Part shown: positions 13,261-15,174 of the stretch, in pieces
Numbering within the stretch: position 1 is the stretch's first letter
Layout: each line of letters opens with the position of its first letter
Assembly: GCA_947165795.1 (NCBI GenBank)
Contig: CAMVBP010000023.1
Coordinates: 1 to 15,174, forward strand
Reading direction: 5' to 3'
From: an uncultured Treponema sp.
Lineage (GTDB): Bacteria; Spirochaetota; Spirochaetia; Treponematales; Treponemataceae
Length of the DNA stretch: 15,174 bases
Notes under the pieces: model-generated
What the model saw: only the letters and a program-made list of their open reading frames with translations
What the model was told of the DNA's origin: nothing
The model's database searches: none
Made by a program: the position numbers and the translations under genes

Positions 13261-13284
13261 AAAAAAAAAATAAAGAGGATATTT

Positions 13285-14769
13285 ATGAAAACTGTTGCAG
13301 GAATTGACCTTGGTACACAGAGTATGAAGGTTGTAATTTACGACTACGAAAAGAAAGAGATTATCGAAAAAGCAAGCTGCCCTATGGAGCTCATTTCTGA
13401 GGCAGACGGAACACGCGAGCAGAAGGCTGAATGGTTCGACAAGGGACTTGAAGTTTGTTTTGGAAAGCTTTCTGCAGAAAACAAAAAGACTATCGAAGCA
13501 ATTGGTGTTTCTGGTCAGCAGCATGGTTTTGTTCCGCTTGGAGCAGACGGCAAGGCTTTGTATAACATTAAGCTCTGGTGCGATACTGCAACAACTGCAC
13601 AGTGTGCCGAGATTACAAAGAAGGCTGGCGGTGACAAGAAGGTTGTTAAGCTGCTCGGCAATCTGATGCTTCCTGGTTTTACTGCTCCAAAAATTCTCTG
13701 GCTTAAGGAAAACAAACCTGAAGCTTTTAAGGCTTTGAAATATATTATGCTTCCACACGACTATTTGAACTGGAAGCTGACCGGCGAGTATGTAATGGAG
13801 TACGGTGATGCTTCTGGTACTGCTCTCTTTGATTCTGCTAACCGCTGCTGGTCTAAAAAGATTTGTGATATTATTGATGGCAATTTGTTGGGCTTGCTTC
13901 CAAAACTGATTGAGCCTAGCGCACCTGCCGGAAAGGTTTCTGCTGAGGCTGCTGCCGCTTATGGTATTCCTGAAGGAATTCCTGTTTCTGCCGGTGGTGG
14001 AGACAACATGATGGGTGCTGTTGGAACTGGTACTGTTGCTGATGGCTTCCTTACAATGTCTATGGGAACTTCTGGTACACTTTACGGATATTCTGATAAG
14101 CCAATCAACGACCCTGCAAATGGACTTTCGGGCTTCTGCTCTTCAACCGGCGGATGGCTCCCACTTCTTTGTACTATGAACTGTACTGTTGCAACTGAGT
14201 TTGTTCGTGGTCTTTTCCAGATGGATGTAAAAGAGCTTGATGGCGAAGCTGCTAAGGCTCCTTGCGGATCTGAGGGTGTTCTGGTTATGCCATTCTTCAA
14301 TGGAGAAAGAACTCCAAACCTTCCAAACGGACGCGCAAGTATTACTGGTTTGACAAGCGCAAATACTAACCGTGCAAATATTGCCCGCGCTTCTCTTGAG
14401 TCGGCTGTATTCGCAATGCGCGGTGGTCTCGACGCATTCCGTAAGCTCGGTTTCCAGCCAAAGGAAATCCGCCTGATTGGTGGTGGTTCTAAGTCTCCAC
14501 TCTGGCGCCAGATTGCTGCAGATATCATGAACCTTCCAATCCGCGTTCCAGCTTTGGACGAAGCAGCTGCTCTCGGTGGTGCTGTTCAGGCTCTCTGGTG
14601 TCTCAAAAATCAGACAGGCAAGTGCGACATCGCGCAGCTTTGTGCTGAGCACATCACTCTTGATACTTCAAAGAGTGCAGATCCTATTCCTGAGAATGTT
14701 GCAGCATATAACGCTGCATATGAGGAGTATAACAAAGTTCTTAATGCAGTTGCTCCATTGTATGAGTAA
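13285..14769 (+). CDS. xylB: Xylulokinase (FGGY family)
   Basis: Phosphorylates D-xylulose to xylulose 5-phosphate, feeding the pentose phosphate pathway. 494 residues, normal length. N-terminal FGGY domain: AGIDLGTQSMKVVIYD (nucleotide phosphate loop), GVSGQQHGFVPL (78-81 QQHG, substrate contact), LWCDTATTAQC, MLPHDYLNWKLTG. C-terminal domain: SAGGGDNMMGAVGTG with the catalytic Asp240, SMGTSGTLYG, LIGGGSKSPLWRQIAADIMN and EAAALGGAVQALW. The start is supported by AAAGAGGAT seven bases before the ATG. Codon use is unlike most neighbours (many AAG, GCT, CTC, GTT), consistent with high expression. No xylA in the window. Another FGGY substrate is possible but less likely, given the motifs and the GH43 nearby. 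Confidence 0.93.
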   Translation: MKTVAGIDLGTQSMKVVIYDYEKKEIIEKASCPMELISEADGTREQKAEWFDKGLEVCFGKLSAENKKTIEAIGVSGQQHGFVPLGADGKALYNIKLWCDTATTAQCAEITKKAGGDKKVVKLLGNLMLPGFTAPKILWLKENKPEAFKALKYIMLPHDYLNWKLTGEYVMEYGDASGTALFDSANRCWSKKICDIIDGNLLGLLPKLIEPSAPAGKVSAEAAAAYGIPEGIPVSAGGGDNMMGAVGTGTVADGFLTMSMGTSGTLYGYSDKPINDPANGLSGFCSSTGGWLPLLCTMNCTVATEFVRGLFQMDVKELDGEAAKAPCGSEGVLVMPFFNGERTPNLPNGRASITGLTSANTNRANIARASLESAVFAMRGGLDAFRKLGFQPKEIRLIGGGSKSPLWRQIAADIMNLPIRVPALDEAAALGGAVQALWCLKNQTGKCDIAQLCAEHITLDTSKSADPIPENVAAYNAAYEEYNKVLNAVAPLYE

Positions 14770-14784
14770 TCTGGATAAAGCTTA

Positions 14785-14815
14785 TGTCGGGTTTACAATT
14801 TTTGGAAACCCGACA
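14785..14815 (+). repeat. Strong hairpin directly after xylB
   Basis: TGTCGGGTTT and AAACCCGACA form a perfect 10-bp stem around an 11-nt loop, 15 nt after the stop. It lacks a T-tract, so it more likely protects the xylB mRNA 3' end than terminates transcription. Confidence 0.65.
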
Positions 14816-14824
14816 AACGGCTGA

Positions 14825-14855
14825 GTCAAGGCCCTGAGCGTAAGCGTGCCTTGAC
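14825..14855. repeat. Inverted repeat at the junction with the xylB-tail remnant
   Basis: GTCAAGGC and GCCTTGAC form a perfect 8-bp stem around a 15-nt loop. It lies immediately before the second xylB-like tail and may mark the breakpoint of the rearrangement. Confidence 0.6.
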
Positions 14856-14858
14856 CAG

Positions 14859-14912
14859 ACGTACGCTGAGTACAACAAGGTTCTCGATCAGGTTGCACCA
14901 TTGTACGTGTAA
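14859..14912 (+). pseudogene. Remnant: 3' tail of a second xylulokinase-like gene
   Basis: The frame ending at TAA 14910-14912 reads TYAEYNKVLDQVAPLYV, against AYEEYNKVLNAVAPLYE at the end of intact xylB: 13 of 17 residues are identical and both are followed by a stop. Many codons differ only at the third base (tac/tat, aag/aaa, ctc/ctt, gca/gct), so this is a diverged paralogue or allele rather than a fresh duplication. An in-frame TAA at 14841 and the hairpin precede it, and no start or other xylB sequence is left. Confidence 0.82.
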
Positions 14913-15002
14913 TCAATTAGGCTTCTCGCTGTCTGGCTTAGTGTCTGGCGGCTTGAACTTACATCCCGTCGCAGCAAAGCTCCGGGGTGATTACATATAT
15001 CG
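14913..15002 (+). other. Structured non-coding stretch upstream of the terminator
   Basis: No coding frame is seen. TGTCTGGC occurs twice (within 14928-14950). CATCCCG pairs with CGGGGTG (one G.U) around a loop that itself contains AGC-AAA-GCT. With the terminator that follows, it could be the 3' UTR of the ancestral xylB gene or a small RNA. No promoter of its own is convincing. Confidence 0.3.
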
Positions 15003-15039
15003 TCCCGCGTGACACTCTGTTGTTGCGCGGGATTTTTTT
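15003..15039 (+). terminator. Rho-independent terminator of the xylB transcript
   Basis: TCCCGCG (15003-15009) pairs with CGCGGGA (15026-15032) and is followed by seven T's. Rightward only; the minus strand has no T-tract after the stem. Confidence 0.88.
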
Positions 15040-15052
15040 ACCCGAGTCGTCA

Positions 15053-15174
15053 TTATTTAAGTACTAAAACTTGTTTTTTCTGCAATTGAGATAGCAGTGG
15101 TTTATAAATTGAAGTATCGTCTATTTTAGTAATAGTGGTAACTTTTCGCCCACCATCTTTAGATGATGAACCAC
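15053..15174 (-). CDS. C-terminal end of an unidentified protein (5' part outside window)
   Basis: On the minus strand an open frame runs in from the right edge and ends at TAA (15055-15053). About 40 residues are visible, with the parts RKVTTITKIDDTSIYKPLL and SQLQKKQVLVLK. It is too short to identify; a basic, hydrophilic C-terminus like this occurs in transposases among others, but I cannot claim that. It converges on the xylB terminator. The frame could also be chance, given its length. Confidence 0.35.
   Translation of the reverse strand, partial: GSSSKDGGRKVTTITKIDDTSIYKPLLSQLQKKQVLVLK

Noticed and set aside
13189..13758. 189-codon open frame on the minus strand opposite xylB
   Set aside because: Low-complexity, Cys/Phe-rich translation with no family resemblance; it is the antisense of a clear xylB and of the repeat element.
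14143..14652. 169-codon open frame on the minus strand opposite the 3' half of xylB
   Set aside because: Antisense shadow of a conserved coding region; no ribosome-binding site or promoter.
1..15174. CRISPR array, phage module, insertion sequence with ends, or defence system
   Set aside because: No regularly spaced repeats, integrase or complete transposase, and no recognised defence genes anywhere in the window.

Overview
The window looks like an AT-rich chromosomal segment of a Treponema-like spirochaete from a gut or other fibre-degrading community. That assignment is an inference. It rests on the gene mix (ATP-dependent LuxR-type regulator, CHASE-GGDEF enzyme, CxxCxxCC protein, QueH, group III PLP decarboxylase, GH43 and xylulokinase), on GC-rich dispersed intergenic elements in an otherwise AT-rich background, and on several genes that lack a Shine-Dalgarno sequence. 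No 16S, tRNA or other marker is present to confirm it.

Layout. 1-1119 (+): the C-terminal part of a MalT-like LuxR regulator that enters from the left. 1120-1335: a gap with one clear terminator. 1336-4376 (-): DUF2156-type acyltransferase, then a CxxCxxCC metal-cluster protein, then a CHASE-GGDEF diguanylate cyclase with its own promoter. 4626-5798 (+): ornithine/lysine-type decarboxylase. 5992-7096 (+): a membrane-anchored FMN-binding-domain protein overlapping queH (queuosine synthesis). 7079-9227 (-): proA then proB, converging on and overlapping queH. 9316-9837 (-): an unknown gene with a textbook promoter. 10111-10833 (+): a small membrane protein plus an XRE repressor, a probably self-regulated pair. 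10912-12444 (-): a GH43 beta-xylosidase/arabinofuranosidase interrupted by one in-frame TAA. 12540-13052 (+): a nicotinamidase-related cysteine hydrolase. 13285-14769 (+): xylulokinase, followed by the divergent 3' tail of a second xylB-like gene, a strong terminator, and the C-terminal end of an unidentified minus-strand gene at the right edge.

Regulatory architecture. Five genes (starts at 2736, 4376, 9837, 12444 and 12540) share one geometry: a sigma70-like -35/-10 with the -10 ending 6-7 nt before the ATG, mostly without a Shine-Dalgarno, so their mRNAs are predicted to be leaderless. The other genes have ordinary GGAGG-type sites. Two related GC-rich elements each start exactly at the TAG stop of the upstream gene, and no other gene ending within the window uses TAG. 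One of them also provides the ribosome-binding site of the next gene. The xylB promoter carries a perfect 13-bp palindrome inside its spacer.

Metabolic theme. The right side is xylan/xylose use (GH43 and xylB), but the GH43 is broken. The middle is housekeeping (proline, polyamine or lysine, queuosine). I see no CRISPR array, phage module or defence island, and nothing that amounts to a clearly new multi-gene system. The most interesting signals are the leaderless promoters, the stop-codon-associated elements, and the debris around the xylose genes.
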